Part shown: positions 32,134 to 40,208 of the stretch, piece after piece
How positions within the stretch are numbered: the first letter of the stretch is position 1
Layout: each line of letters opens with the position of its first letter
Assembly: GCA_017542125.1 (NCBI GenBank)
Contig: JAFXXU010000045.1
Location: 1-64,000 of the forward strand
Direction of reading: 5' to 3'
Origin: Ruminococcus sp.
GTDB taxonomy: Bacteria > Bacillota > Clostridia > Oscillospirales > Ruminococcaceae
DNA length: 64,000 nt
The notes under the pieces: generated by a model
What the model was told of the DNA's origin: nothing
Databases searched by the model: none
Seen by the model: only the letters and a program-made list of their open reading frames with translations
Translations under genes and position numbers: made by a program

Positions 32134-33012
32134 TCATATCACCCCTGTTGTCTCTATACCCTCCGCAGCCGGCTCCAAGACCTGCGCGAAGGCGTAATCC
32201 TTCATTCTTTCTATACATCTTTCCGCAGCTGCCCTGTCGGAGAAGACCCCGAACACTGCCGAGCCGCTGCCTGTCATCATCGCTCCGAGAGCGCCGCCCT
32301 CTATCAGGCGTGCTTTGGCCCTGTCGATCTCCGGCTCGCTGACCGCTGCCTCCAGAGCATTGAAAAGCCCATCCGCTATGCCCGCAGCGTCACGGGAAAT
32401 GACTGCGGCTTCAAAGCTCCCGTAGATTTTGCGCTCTATATCTCCCAGGCTGTCAAAGGCTCTGTAAGCCTCGGGTGTGGAGATCCTCACCTCGGGTCTC
32501 ACCACCGCGAACCAAAGGTTTTCAAGTGGCGGCAGAGCCGTCAGCTTCTCACCTATCCCCTCGCAGAGGACTGTCCCGCCTATCATGGTAAAGGGTACAT
32601 CCGCACCCAGACCCGCTCCCAGTTCAAGCAGCTCATCCCTGCCGAGAGGGCTGTCAAAGAGCTCATTGAGAGCGATGAGGGCTGCGGCACAGTCGGCGCT
32701 GCCTCCTGCCATACCCGCCATAGAGGGGATCCGCTTTTCCACAGTTACCCTGAGCCCGCAGGGCGCTACCCCCGCTCTTTCAAAGAACCTCACCGCAGCC
32801 TTGCAGATAAGGTTAGAGCTGTCCTTCGGGAAATAGGGATCGGCACAGACAAGCTCTGTTCCCTCGCCCTCCGTCCGCTCAAAGATCAGGGTATCGTAGA
32901 CCGATACCGACTGCATCACCGACTTTAACAGGTGATAGCCGTCGGCTCTCCTGCCCGTGATATCCAAGTAGAGGTTCAGCTTGCCGTGAGCTTTAAGGGT
33001 TATGCTGTTCAT
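32134..33012 (-). CDS. ispE: 4-diphosphocytidyl-2-C-methyl-D-erythritol kinase
   Basis: A 292-residue GHMP kinase of the MEP route to isoprenoids that phosphorylates CDP-methylerythritol. The N-terminus has AHGKLNLYLDITGRRADGYH, with the conserved Lys and the GYH substrate motif. The ATP loop IPSMAGMAGGSADCAAAL lies at about 95-112, and MMTGSGSAVFGVF closes the GHMP C-terminal motif. Normal length. It overlaps the aminotransferase gene by 20 bases and abuts the zinc-ribbon gene. Confidence 0.95.
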   Translation of the reverse strand: MNSITLKAHGKLNLYLDITGRRADGYHLLKSVMQSVSVYDTLIFERTEGEGTELVCADPYFPKDSSNLICKAAVRFFERAGVAPCGLRVTVEKRIPSMAGMAGGSADCAAALIALNELFDSPLGRDELLELGAGLGADVPFTMIGGTVLCEGIGEKLTALPPLENLWFAVVRPEVRISTPEAYRAFDSLGDIERKIYGSFEAAVISRDAAGIADGLFNALEAAVSEPEIDRAKARLIEGGALGAMMTGSGSAVFGVFSDRAAAERCIERMKDYAFAQVLEPAAEGIETTGVI

Positions 33013-34180
33013 AACGCAGCTCCTTTACAAATTCGCCTATACGCACCAGCGCCTCTTTCAGGTGGGCTATTGAATAGGCGTAGGAAACTCTAACAAAGCC
33101 CTCGCCGCACTCTCCGAAAGCATTTCCGGGAACTACCGCCACCCGCTTTGAGTATATGAGCTTCTCGCAGAATTCTTCGCTGGAAAGCCCGGTTGAGCGT
33201 ATACAGGGGAATACATAGAAGGCTCCCTGAGGCGTGAAGCAATCCAGCCCCAGCTTGTTGAAGCCGTCCACCACGAAGCGGCGGCGCATATCGTATTCCT
33301 CACGCATGGCGGCAACGTCGTCATTGCAGTGCTTCAAGGCAGTGACCGCAGCGAACTGGCTAACCGTGGGGGCGCACATTATCTGATACTGGTGGAGCTT
33401 GAGCATCTGCTTCAGCACCGGCTCGGGGCCTGCGGCGAAGCCAAGCCTCCAGCCCGTCATGGCGAAGCTCTTTGAGAAGCCGTTTATGACTATCGTCCGC
33501 TCGCGCATACCCTCTATCTCGGCGATGGAAACGTGCTTGCCGGAGTAGGTCAGCTCGGAGTAGATCTCGTCCGAGACCACGAACACATCCGTCCCCCGGA
33601 GCACCTCTGCGATCTGCTCCAGATCCTCCCTGCGCATAACGGCACCCGTGGGGTTGTTGGGAAAGGGCAGGAAAAGCAGCTTGGTCTTATCGGTGAGCTT
33701 TTCTTTCAGGGATGCAGCGGTGAGCCTGAACTCGTCCTCAGCCTTGGTCTCGATGACCACGGGCACTCCCCCCACCAGCCTTACCAGCGGGGCGTAGCAT
33801 ACGAAGGAGGGCTCGACGCAGAGCACCTCATCGCCGGGATTCACCAGCGCTCTTACGGCAAGGTCGATGGCCTCCGACCCGCCGACGGTTATAACGACCT
33901 CGCTTTTCGGGTCGTACTTGGTATGTATGGTTCTTTCAAAATAACGCGCACACTGCTCACGGAGTTCCGCGAGGCCGGCGTTGGCGGTATAGGTCGTCCT
34001 GCCCTTTTCAAGAGCGTCGATGGCGGTCTTTCTGATGCGCCAGGGGGTCTTGAAATCCGGCTCGCCCACACCGAGAGAGATAACGTCGTCCATTTCGGCG
34101 GCGATATCGAAGAACCGCCTTATGCCCGAGGGCTTGATATCGACGGCAGTGCGCGAGATCAGCTTATCGTAATCCATCAT
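32993..34180 (-). CDS. PLP-dependent class I aminotransferase
   Basis: A 395-residue fold-type I aminotransferase. ISLGVGEPDFKTPWRIR, TYTANAGLAELREQCARYF, FPNNPTGAV, DEIYSEL and the PLP lysine in NGFSKSFAMTGWRLGF are all in place, as is the C-terminal Arg region GFVRVSYAYS. The closest groups are the PatA/aspartate-type aminotransferases of Firmicutes. The exact amino acid is not decided by sequence. The start shares bases with the stop of the Lrp-like regulator gene (TGATG), and coupling with an Lrp-type regulator supports a role in amino-acid metabolism. Confidence 0.92.
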   Translation of the reverse strand: MMDYDKLISRTAVDIKPSGIRRFFDIAAEMDDVISLGVGEPDFKTPWRIRKTAIDALEKGRTTYTANAGLAELREQCARYFERTIHTKYDPKSEVVITVGGSEAIDLAVRALVNPGDEVLCVEPSFVCYAPLVRLVGGVPVVIETKAEDEFRLTAASLKEKLTDKTKLLFLPFPNNPTGAVMRREDLEQIAEVLRGTDVFVVSDEIYSELTYSGKHVSIAEIEGMRERTIVINGFSKSFAMTGWRLGFAAGPEPVLKQMLKLHQYQIMCAPTVSQFAAVTALKHCNDDVAAMREEYDMRRRFVVDGFNKLGLDCFTPQGAFYVFPCIRSTGLSSEEFCEKLIYSKRVAVVPGNAFGECGEGFVRVSYAYSIAHLKEALVRIGEFVKELRYEQHNP

Positions 34181-34656
34181 CAGAAGATCATTCCTCTCTC
34201 GTCCTTTTCGGCATCGGTCTTGATGATGCCGTTCTCCTTGTAGCTCTTGAGGACGAAATGGGTGGTGGTGGACTGCACGGCATCAATGGCGGCAAGGCGC
34301 TGATTGACGAATTGGGATATCTCCCTGATATTCTTCCCCGTTACCGAAACGAGGATATCGTACCCGCCGGACATAAGCCTTACCGACTCAACCTCGTCAT
34401 AGGAGGCGATAGTGGCGGCGATCTCGTCAAAGCCGCTCTGGGACTGGGGAGTTACCCTCAGCTCGATAAGCGCCAGGACGCTGTCGTCATCAAAAGCGGT
34501 GTCATCGATAACGGCGGTATATCCCCTGATGACTCCCTTGCGCTCCAGCTCCTGGATCTTCGCCTCAGTCTCCTCCGGGGTCGTTCCCATCATAACGGCG
34601 ATCTCCTCCGCCGAAAGGCGGGCATTCTTTCTGAGTATCTGCAGCAGCTTCTGCAT
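34180..34656 (-). CDS. Lrp/AsnC-family regulator
   Basis: A 158-residue amino-acid-responsive regulator. An N-terminal helix-turn-helix (LLQILRKNARLSAEEIAVMM, then ETEAKIQELERKGVIRGYTA) is followed by the RAM ligand-binding domain (ALIELRVTP, YDEVESVRLMSGGYDILVSV, STTTHFVLKSY). ATG 34656 is chosen because GGAG lies 8 bases before it. It heads a five-gene operon and probably responds to an amino acid made or used by the following aminotransferase. Confidence 0.92.
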   Translation of the reverse strand: MQKLLQILRKNARLSAEEIAVMMGTTPEETEAKIQELERKGVIRGYTAVIDDTAFDDDSVLALIELRVTPQSQSGFDEIAATIASYDEVESVRLMSGGYDILVSVTGKNIREISQFVNQRLAAIDAVQSTTTHFVLKSYKENGIIKTDAEKDERGMIF

Positions 34657-34703
34657 AGTAATATCTCCTTTCATCCGCATAGTCAGACTTACCTATCCTT
34701 ATT

Positions 34704-34732
34704 ATTATACCACATTTATCCGATAAAATCAA
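34704..34732 (-). promoter_or_regulatory. Promoter of the lrp-aminotransferase-ispE operon
   Basis: On the minus strand TTGATT (34732-34727), 17 bp, TATAAT (34709-34704). Confidence 0.8.
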
Positions 34733-34749
34733 GAGCGTAGAAGTGCCGG

Positions 34750-34783
34750 CGCAAAAAAGCCGTGCGATTTTACACGCACGGCT
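34750..34783 (-). terminator. Terminator of pyrK-pyrD
   Basis: On the minus strand AGCCGTGCG/CGCACGGCT (9 bp, 8-base loop), followed by TTTTTGC, 4 bases past the pyrD stop. Confidence 0.88.
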
Positions 34784-34787
34784 GTGA

Positions 34788-35699
34788 TTACCACGGCTTG
34801 ACCGTTCCTACTATCTCGCTTACCGACTTGACGCCGTTTTTATCGCACCACTCGTTGAGACCGTCGATGATCTTAACGGGGGCGTAGGGGTCACGGAAGA
34901 TGGCTGCTCCCACCTGTACCGTGGAGGCTCCCGCCATCATCATTTCGACAGCATCCTCGGCGGTGCTTATGCCACCCATACCGCAGAGGGGAATCTTGAC
35001 CGCGTTGGCTACCTGCCATACCATCCTCACCGCTACGGGGAACACCGCAGGCCCCGAAAGGCCGCCCACATTGTTGTGGAGCACGGGTCTTCTCGTCTTT
35101 ATGTCGATGCGCATACCCAGCAGAGTGTTGATGAGGGAGAGAGCATCCGCGCCCGAAGCCTCCACAGACTTGGCGATCTCGGTGATGCTTGTAACATTGG
35201 GCGAGAGCTTGACCATAAGGGGCTTTTCGCTGGCATCCCGGACAGCTCTGGTCACTGCCCCCGCTACGGTGCAGTCGGTGCCGAAGGCGGCTCCGCCCTG
35301 CTTGACATTGGGACAGGAGATGTTCAGCTCGATCATATCCACGGCAGTGCCGTTGAGCATAGCCGCCAGCTCGGCGCATTCCTCAACGGTGGAGCCCGCG
35401 ATGTTGGCGATTATCCGGGTGTCCTTGGTGACAAGGTTCGGCAGCTCATACTTGATGAACTTCTCCGCGCCGCCGTTTTGAAGTCCCACGGAATTGAGCA
35501 TACCCATGGGTGTCTCTGCTATACGGGGCGGCAGATTTCCCGTCCGCTCGTGAAGGGTGGTGCCCTTTACCGAGATGCCTCCCAGCCTTGAAAGGGGATA
35601 GAGAGCCTCGTATTCCCGTCCGTAGCCGTAGGTGCCGCTGGCGGGGATGACGGGGTTCTTGAACTCAACTCCCGCAAAAGATACTCTCAGATCAGCCAT
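34788..35699 (-). CDS. pyrD: Dihydroorotate dehydrogenase B, catalytic subunit
   Basis: A 303-residue FMN enzyme that oxidises dihydroorotate to orotate in pyrimidine synthesis. PVIPASGTYGYGREYEALYP, ETPMGMLNSVGLQN, NISCPNVKQGG (catalytic Cys as in the B class, not the Ser of class 2) and GMGGISTAEDAVEMMMAGAS are all present. It overlaps pyrK by 8 bases, and the PyrK subunit passes the electrons to NAD+. Confidence 0.95.
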   Translation of the reverse strand: MADLRVSFAGVEFKNPVIPASGTYGYGREYEALYPLSRLGGISVKGTTLHERTGNLPPRIAETPMGMLNSVGLQNGGAEKFIKYELPNLVTKDTRIIANIAGSTVEECAELAAMLNGTAVDMIELNISCPNVKQGGAAFGTDCTVAGAVTRAVRDASEKPLMVKLSPNVTSITEIAKSVEASGADALSLINTLLGMRIDIKTRRPVLHNNVGGLSGPAVFPVAVRMVWQVANAVKIPLCGMGGISTAEDAVEMMMAGASTVQVGAAIFRDPYAPVKIIDGLNEWCDKNGVKSVSEIVGTVKPW

Positions 35700-36459
35700 C
35701 GAAGATCACCTCCTCAGCATTGAAAACGGGGCCGTCCTTGCAGACGTGCTTGTAGACTTCTTTGCCCTCCTGCTGGGTTCTGCAGGCGCAGCCGAGGCAG
35801 GCTCCCACACCGCAGGCCATCCTCTGTTCGAGGGATACCTCGCAGCGCACGCCGTACTGTTTAGCCAGCGCAGCCACAGCTTTAAGCATTGGGGTAGGGC
35901 CGCAGGCATAGATAATGTCCGTTTTTTTGGACTGTAAATGCTGTTCGAGAGCGGTAGTCACAAAGCCGTGGATGCCCGCAGAGCCGTCATCTGTGCAGAG
36001 GACGGTCTCACAGCCCGCAGCCTTGAGATCCTCCTGGAGTATCACCGCCGCAGCATTGCGGAAGCCGGTGATGACCGCGGCATCGCTGCCGTATTCGGAG
36101 GCTATGCCCAGCATGGGCGGCACACCGATACCTCCCCCGACGCATACCGCCTTGCCATCGACTTTCGTGAAGCCGTGGCCCAGCGGAGCTATGAGGTCGA
36201 TGTTGTCACCTACATTGAGATGCGAGAGCTCCTCGGTGCCCTTTCCTCTCACCTCAAATACCATTCTGATAGTCCCCGCAGCCTTGTCGATCTGACAGAT
36301 CGAGATAGGTCTGCGCAGGAAGAATCCGGGAGCAAGCAGCTGCGCGAACTGACCCGCCTCTGCCAGCTCCGCCGCCTCCGGGCAGAGCACGGTGAGATCG
36401 AATATCCCCTTAGCCGAAGCGGTCTTTCTGATTATCGGGTAAAGACCCTGCTTATACAT
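35692..36459 (-). CDS. pyrK: Dihydroorotate dehydrogenase B, electron-transfer subunit
   Basis: A 255-residue ferredoxin-reductase-like subunit. The FAD-binding barrel has LRRPISICQID, the NAD-binding domain has GGGIGVPPMLGIASE, and CGPTPMLKAV precedes the [2Fe-2S] cysteines CGVGACLGCACRT with one more Cys in HVCKDGPVF. It links PyrD to NAD+. ATG 36459 is chosen because GGAGGG lies 6 bases before it; the frame remains open into repeat copy 3, which is an artefact. Confidence 0.95.
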   Translation of the reverse strand: MYKQGLYPIIRKTASAKGIFDLTVLCPEAAELAEAGQFAQLLAPGFFLRRPISICQIDKAAGTIRMVFEVRGKGTEELSHLNVGDNIDLIAPLGHGFTKVDGKAVCVGGGIGVPPMLGIASEYGSDAAVITGFRNAAAVILQEDLKAAGCETVLCTDDGSAGIHGFVTTALEQHLQSKKTDIIYACGPTPMLKAVAALAKQYGVRCEVSLEQRMACGVGACLGCACRTQQEGKEVYKHVCKDGPVFNAEEVIFDG

Positions 36460-36482
36460 TTTTATCCCTCCAAAACATTTTT

Positions 36483-36747
36483 CAATGCACAATGCACAAT
36501 TCACAATGCACAATGAAGGTATCGCCTTCGGCGATATTATCTGAACGCAAAGCGTTCAGATTGCCCATCTCGGGCAGACTGCAAAGTGCAGAGAGGTAAG
36601 TTTGCAGAACTGCATAACAGCCAGGTAAATGCTCAAAGCGCGTTGTCAGCACGATCTGCAGTGTCCGAATGGACATCCGTGCGCCGCAGGCGCACACCGC
36701 AATTGTGCATTGTGCATTTTGCATTGTGCATTGAAAGCTGTGCATTG
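36483..36747. repeat. Hairpin/heptamer repeat, copy 3 (full length, longest)
   Basis: A 265-bp element. The left end has four and a half heptamers (CAATGCA with one CAATTCA variant) and AATGAAGGT. Then come hairpin A (ATCGCC-TTC-GGCGAT), an extra hairpin (CTGAACGC-AAA-GCGTTCAG) found only here, hairpin B (TGCCC/GGGCA), C (CTGC-AAAGT-GCAG), a centre with GGTAAG and AGCGCG, hairpin D (GTCC-GAAT-GGAC), hairpin E (TGCGCC-GCA-GGCGCA) and inverted heptamers, ending with an outer AGCTGTGCATT. It lies between the pyrK promoter and start codon. Confidence 0.85.
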
Positions 36748-36752
36748 AACTA

Positions 36753-36781
36753 ATTATATCCTATTTTTCCCCCTCTGTCAA
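36753..36781 (-). promoter_or_regulatory. Promoter of pyrK-pyrD, upstream of repeat copy 3
   Basis: On the minus strand TTGACA (36781-36776), 17 bp, TATAAT (36758-36753). It implies an untranslated leader of about 285 bases made almost entirely of repeat copy 3. Confidence 0.8.
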
Positions 36782-36833
36782 CCGCATATCCGGCGGATAT
36801 CGGGTCATAATACCATAAAAGGAGATGATACCT

Positions 36834-37088
36834 GTGAAAAAACACAAAAAGCCCGCAGGGGCTGTATTCGACGACCATAAGGATCTTGAACTGGAGGACA
36901 AGGCTCCCCTGTTCGACCCCGACGCTCCCGATGTATGGACGGGGCTTGACTCCGGGGCTGCCTCTGTCGGAGAAATGACCGGGCTTATCCCAACCGGAGC
37001 CGACCTCACCGAGGAAGAATACGAAGCGAGCAAGGATCTCTTCCCCTTCGGCGGCGCGGCGGATATAATCTCGGGCAGGCAGATATAA
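36834..37088 (+). CDS. Small acidic protein of unknown function
   Basis: An 84-residue protein with a basic start (MKKHKKPAG) and an otherwise acidic body (FDDHKDLELEDKAPLFDPDA, ADLTEEEYEASKDLFPFGG). No membrane segment or known motif. GTG 36834 is chosen because AAAAGGAG lies 9 bases before it; ATG 36825 is only one base from that site. The strong ribosome site and the terminator directly after the gene make it credible. Confidence 0.55.
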   Translation: MKKHKKPAGAVFDDHKDLELEDKAPLFDPDAPDVWTGLDSGAASVGEMTGLIPTGADLTEEEYEASKDLFPFGGAADIISGRQI

Positions 37089-37102
37089 GGCTTTATGCTC
37101 AA

Positions 37103-37132
37103 AAAAGGCGTCCCCCTGTGGACGCCTTTTTC
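37103..37132. terminator. Bidirectional terminator between the small acidic gene and pfp
   Basis: AAAAGGCGTCC pairs with GGACGCCTTTT (11 bp, 6-base loop), with T runs on both strands. Confidence 0.85.
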
Positions 37133-37200
37133 CCGGGAAATGAAAGACGCCTCCGCCAGGGGGATGACGGAAGCGCCGGGTCAAAATATAGGGGGAGAAA

Positions 37201-38403
37201 TCATTTAAGCTTGAAATGCAGGGGCATACCGTTCCGCATTGCGATGTTGACCTCGCCCTGTATCAGGGGGAGGAAATAGCGGAACGCCGCCTCGGTGACA
37301 TCATTGCCCGCATCGTTTATCCACGCGGAGGGGAAGAACTTCTCCTTGTTGGCGACGTTCACAGCCGGGGTAGCCTCTACGGTCACTACATAAGGGATAT
37401 CGGAAATGCGCCTGAACACCATAGTCTTGCCGGTCTGACCGTCAAGTGCGGCGCGGACGCCCTCGGAGCCGATGAACTCCGCCTCGTCGATATCGGTCTT
37501 TGAGCAGATATGGGAGGAGCAGCGCTGCATAACATTGAGCTCAACGCTCCTGACCTTGCAGCCGATCTCCCGCCTTACGATGTTTTCCAAAGCTTTGCCC
37601 ACGCCCGAGAGGTACTCGTGTCCGAAATTATCCACAACTCCCGAGCGGCAGTTTTCCTCGGGTATCTCAACGCCCTCGGAAACGGCTACCACCACGGCCT
37701 TGTGCTTTGCCATCATAGCCCTTACGTCCTCGACGAACTGCTCTACCGAGAATTTCCTCTCCGGGAGGTAGATAAGGTGAGGGGCGATCTCATCATTGGC
37801 GCGGAGCACACAGGTGGAGGCAGTGAGCCAACCGGCGTGCCTGCCCATTATCTCAACGATAGTTACGGATTCTATGGAATAGACCGAGCTGTCGCGGATG
37901 ATCTCCTGCACCGTGGCAGCCACATACTTTGCCGCCGAGCCGAAGCCGGGGGTGTGGTCGGTGACGGGCAGGTCGTTGTCGATGGTCTTGGGGATGCCCA
38001 CAACTCTCACCTTAGAGCCCCTGCCGATAAGGTACTCCGAGAGCTTTACCACCGTGTCCATAGAGTCGTTGCCGCCGATATAGAAGAAAGCCTCGATGCG
38101 GTGCTTCTCAAAGCAGCGGTAGATGCGCTCATAGACCTCGGTATCCTCCGACTGTGCAGGCAGCTTGTAGCGGCAGGAGCCCAGGACAGTCGATGGGGTC
38201 TGGCGCAGCAGCTCCATATCCTCGTTGGTCCTGATGACCCGCTTCAGGTCGATGAGCTCGTCCTTGATGATGCCCTCGATACCGTTTATCGAACCGAAAA
38301 CGGCGTCGATCTCCGGCGTCTTCAGCGCCTGACGGAACACCCCGACAAGCGAGGCGTTGATAGCACAGGTAGGTCCTCCCGACTGGGCGACAGCTATGTT
38401 CAT
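37201..38403 (-). CDS. pfp: Phosphofructokinase, probably diphosphate-dependent
   Basis: A 400-residue phosphofructokinase of the long clade. It opens with MNIAVAQSGGPTCAINASLV. GIPKTIDNDLPVTDHTPGFG has the Lys of the PKTIDND motif that marks diphosphate-using enzymes; the phosphate-donor loop reads YIGGNDSMDT, where GGDD or GGDG is usual. EIMGRHAGWLTA is the fructose-6-phosphate loop. ATG 38403 is chosen because GGAGG lies 7 bases before it; the frame is open far upstream but without a site. It should interconvert fructose-6-phosphate and fructose-1,6-bisphosphate. Donor specificity is inferred. Confidence 0.88.
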   Translation of the reverse strand: MNIAVAQSGGPTCAINASLVGVFRQALKTPEIDAVFGSINGIEGIIKDELIDLKRVIRTNEDMELLRQTPSTVLGSCRYKLPAQSEDTEVYERIYRCFEKHRIEAFFYIGGNDSMDTVVKLSEYLIGRGSKVRVVGIPKTIDNDLPVTDHTPGFGSAAKYVAATVQEIIRDSSVYSIESVTIVEIMGRHAGWLTASTCVLRANDEIAPHLIYLPERKFSVEQFVEDVRAMMAKHKAVVVAVSEGVEIPEENCRSGVVDNFGHEYLSGVGKALENIVRREIGCKVRSVELNVMQRCSSHICSKTDIDEAEFIGSEGVRAALDGQTGKTMVFRRISDIPYVVTVEATPAVNVANKEKFFPSAWINDAGNDVTEAAFRYFLPLIQGEVNIAMRNGMPLHFKLK

Positions 38404-38448
38404 TTGATTACCTCCGTTATTTAATGCACAGTATCTCCGTGCAATTGT

Positions 38449-38477
38449 ATTGTACCATATATTGCGCTCAATTGCAA
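38449..38477 (-). promoter_or_regulatory. Promoter of pfp
   Basis: On the minus strand TTGCAA (38477-38472), 17 bp, TACAAT (38454-38449). Confidence 0.7.
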
Positions 38478-38518
38478 GAGATTTATCATTTTTTGCGCAT
38501 TTTTGGTCATATGACAGG

Positions 38519-38532
38519 TGAAAACGTTTCCA
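38519..38532. promoter_or_regulatory. cre-like/LacI-type operator between pfp and gltX
   Basis: TGAAAACGTTTCCA matches the core of the catabolite-response consensus and is nearly palindromic about AACGTT. It lies about 40 bases upstream of both -35 boxes, so it would suit activation rather than blockage. Confidence 0.4.
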
Positions 38533-38566
38533 GAAATATGATTTTGGGCGAGTTTTACCCCTCTCC

Positions 38567-38595
38567 TTGACTTTTCTCGCGGGATTTGCTATACT
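38567..38595 (+). promoter_or_regulatory. Promoter of gltX
   Basis: TTGACT (38567-38572), 17 bp, TATACT (38590-38595). Transcription would start near 38602, at the foot of the long leader hairpin. Confidence 0.8.
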
Positions 38596-38597
38596 TT

Positions 38598-38736
38598 GTA
38601 TTGGATACTCCAAATAATGCTGTGTATTGCCGATCCGGTCAACTGTCTCCCTCGCCTGCGGCGGGGGGAGAGCATTTTCCGCCGGATATCTCTCTGCAAT
38701 ACACTTTCGGATCGTGATTTGGAGATACTTGAATAC
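38598..38736 (+). promoter_or_regulatory. Long imperfect hairpin forming the gltX leader
   Basis: Nested pairs run from both ends inwards: GTATT (38598) with AATAC (38732), CTCCAAAT (38608-38615) with ATTTGGAG (38717-38724), GTGTATTGC (38622-38630) with GCAATACAC (38696-38704), ATCCGG (38633-38638) with CCGGAT (38682-38687), and an apical CTCCCTCGCC-TGC-GGCGGGGGGAG. GAAAGG, the ribosome site of gltX, lies directly outside. No T-box sequence (GGTGGNACCGCG) is present. The function is unknown; folding control of a Glu-tRNA synthetase is plausible. Confidence 0.6.
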
Positions 38737-38753
38737 CGAAAGGATGTTACAAT

Positions 38754-40208
38754 ATGTCACAGACAAGGACACGTTTTGCTCCCTCACCCACGGGATATAT
38801 GCACGTCGGGAACCTCCGCACGGCGCTTTATGCCTACCTTACCGCCAAGCACGATAACGGCAGCTTTATCCTCCGTATCGAGGACACCGACCAGGGCAGA
38901 TATGTTGAGGGCGCGGTGGACGTCATTTACAGCACCCTCAAGGAGAACGGGATGAACTGGGACGAGGGCCCCGATATCGGCGGAGACTACGGTCCCTACG
39001 TCCAGAGCGAGAGAATGGGTATGTTCAAGCAGTATGCCGAGCAGCTGGTCGAAAAGGGCAATGCCTATTACTGCTTCTGCACCGAGGAGCGCCTCAACGC
39101 CCTCCACGAGGAGCAGAAGGCTGCGGGCGAGACCGTGGGTCATTACGACAGAAAGTGCCGCTGCCTCTCCTGCGAAGAGATAAAGTCCAACCTGGAGGCA
39201 GGTATGCCCTACGTCATCAGGCAGAAGATGCCCACCGATGGCATCACCTCCTTCGATGACCTGATCTACGGTCATATCGAGGTGGACAACTCGGAGCTGG
39301 AGGATCAGATACTTATCAAGACCGACGGAATGCCCACCTACAACTTTGCCAACGTGGTGGACGACCACCTTATGAAGATAACCCACGTTATCCGCGGCTC
39401 GGAGTACCTCTCCAGCACCCCCAAGTACAACCTGCTCTATCAGGCCTTCGGCTGGGAGATACCCACCTACATACACTGCCCGCCCGTTATGAAGGACGCT
39501 CACAACAAGCTCTCCAAGCGCAACGGCGACGCCTCCTATCAGGATCTGGTGGCTCAGGGCTATCTCTCCGAGGCGGTGCTCAACTACCTGCTGCTGCTGG
39601 GCTGGAGCCCCAAGGGTGAGGAGGAGATCTTCTCCCTCCCCCAGATGATCGAGATCTGGGATCCCTCCCGCATCAACAAGTCCCCTGCCATTTTTGACAG
39701 CTTGAAGCTCCGCGCCATCAACGCCGCACACATCTCCGCCCTCTCGGACGAGGATTTTGTGCGCCTCGCAGAGCCCTGGATCAGAAAGGTGGTAAAGAGC
39801 GAGATCAATATCTCCCTGCTCTGCCAGAATTTAAAGCCCCGCTGCGAGATACTCTCAGACATCCCCGACCGCGTAGCCTTCATCGACGCTATGCCCGAGG
39901 AGTACGACCTGGAGCTCTATAAGAACAAGAAGTTCAAGACCGATGCCGAGACCTCCCTTACCGCTCTCAAAGCCCTGGAGCCCAAGCTGGAGGCGGTGGA
40001 GAACTGGGATAAGGACGGCATCTATGAGGCCTGCCAGACCGCAGCCGCAGAGCTGGAGGTCAAGAACGGCTGGCTGCTCTACCCGCTGGGCATCGCCCTC
40101 TCCGGGCAGCGCTCCACCCCCGGCGGCGGCACCGATATCGCAGCCATAGTCGGCAAGGAAAAGACTATGCAGCGGGTCAAGGCCGCCATAGAGCTGCTTT
40201 CAAAATGA
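38754..40208 (+). CDS. gltX: Glutamyl-tRNA synthetase
   Basis: A 484-residue class I synthetase charging tRNA with glutamate. RFAPSPTGYMHVGNLRTALY holds the HIGH motif as HVGN, and KLSKRNG is the KMSKS motif. LRIEDTDQGR and GSEYLSSTPKYNLLYQAFGW are typical. The C-terminal anticodon-binding domain is complete (ending GGGTDIAAIVGKEKTMQRVK). The Cys-rich CFCTEE ... CRCLSC insert is a possible zinc site. The stop overlaps the next gene by 4 bases. Confidence 0.96.
   Translation: MSQTRTRFAPSPTGYMHVGNLRTALYAYLTAKHDNGSFILRIEDTDQGRYVEGAVDVIYSTLKENGMNWDEGPDIGGDYGPYVQSERMGMFKQYAEQLVEKGNAYYCFCTEERLNALHEEQKAAGETVGHYDRKCRCLSCEEIKSNLEAGMPYVIRQKMPTDGITSFDDLIYGHIEVDNSELEDQILIKTDGMPTYNFANVVDDHLMKITHVIRGSEYLSSTPKYNLLYQAFGWEIPTYIHCPPVMKDAHNKLSKRNGDASYQDLVAQGYLSEAVLNYLLLLGWSPKGEEEIFSLPQMIEIWDPSRINKSPAIFDSLKLRAINAAHISALSDEDFVRLAEPWIRKVVKSEINISLLCQNLKPRCEILSDIPDRVAFIDAMPEEYDLELYKNKKFKTDAETSLTALKALEPKLEAVENWDKDGIYEACQTAAAELEVKNGWLLYPLGIALSGQRSTPGGGTDIAAIVGKEKTMQRVKAAIELLSK

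Noticed and set aside
36483..36520. Short tandem CAATGCA repeats as a CRISPR-like array.
   Set aside because: The unit is only 7 bases with no spacers, and it forms the ends of a dispersed element; no cas genes are present.
38598..38736. gltX leader as a T-box.
   Set aside because: Neither the GGTGGNACCGCG antiterminator sequence nor a following terminator is present, and there is no loop E/specifier pattern.
38404..38787. N-terminal extension of the phosphofructokinase across the intergenic region.
   Set aside because: It would cover two promoters and the gltX start; GGAGG and MNIAVAQSGGP fix the start at 38403.
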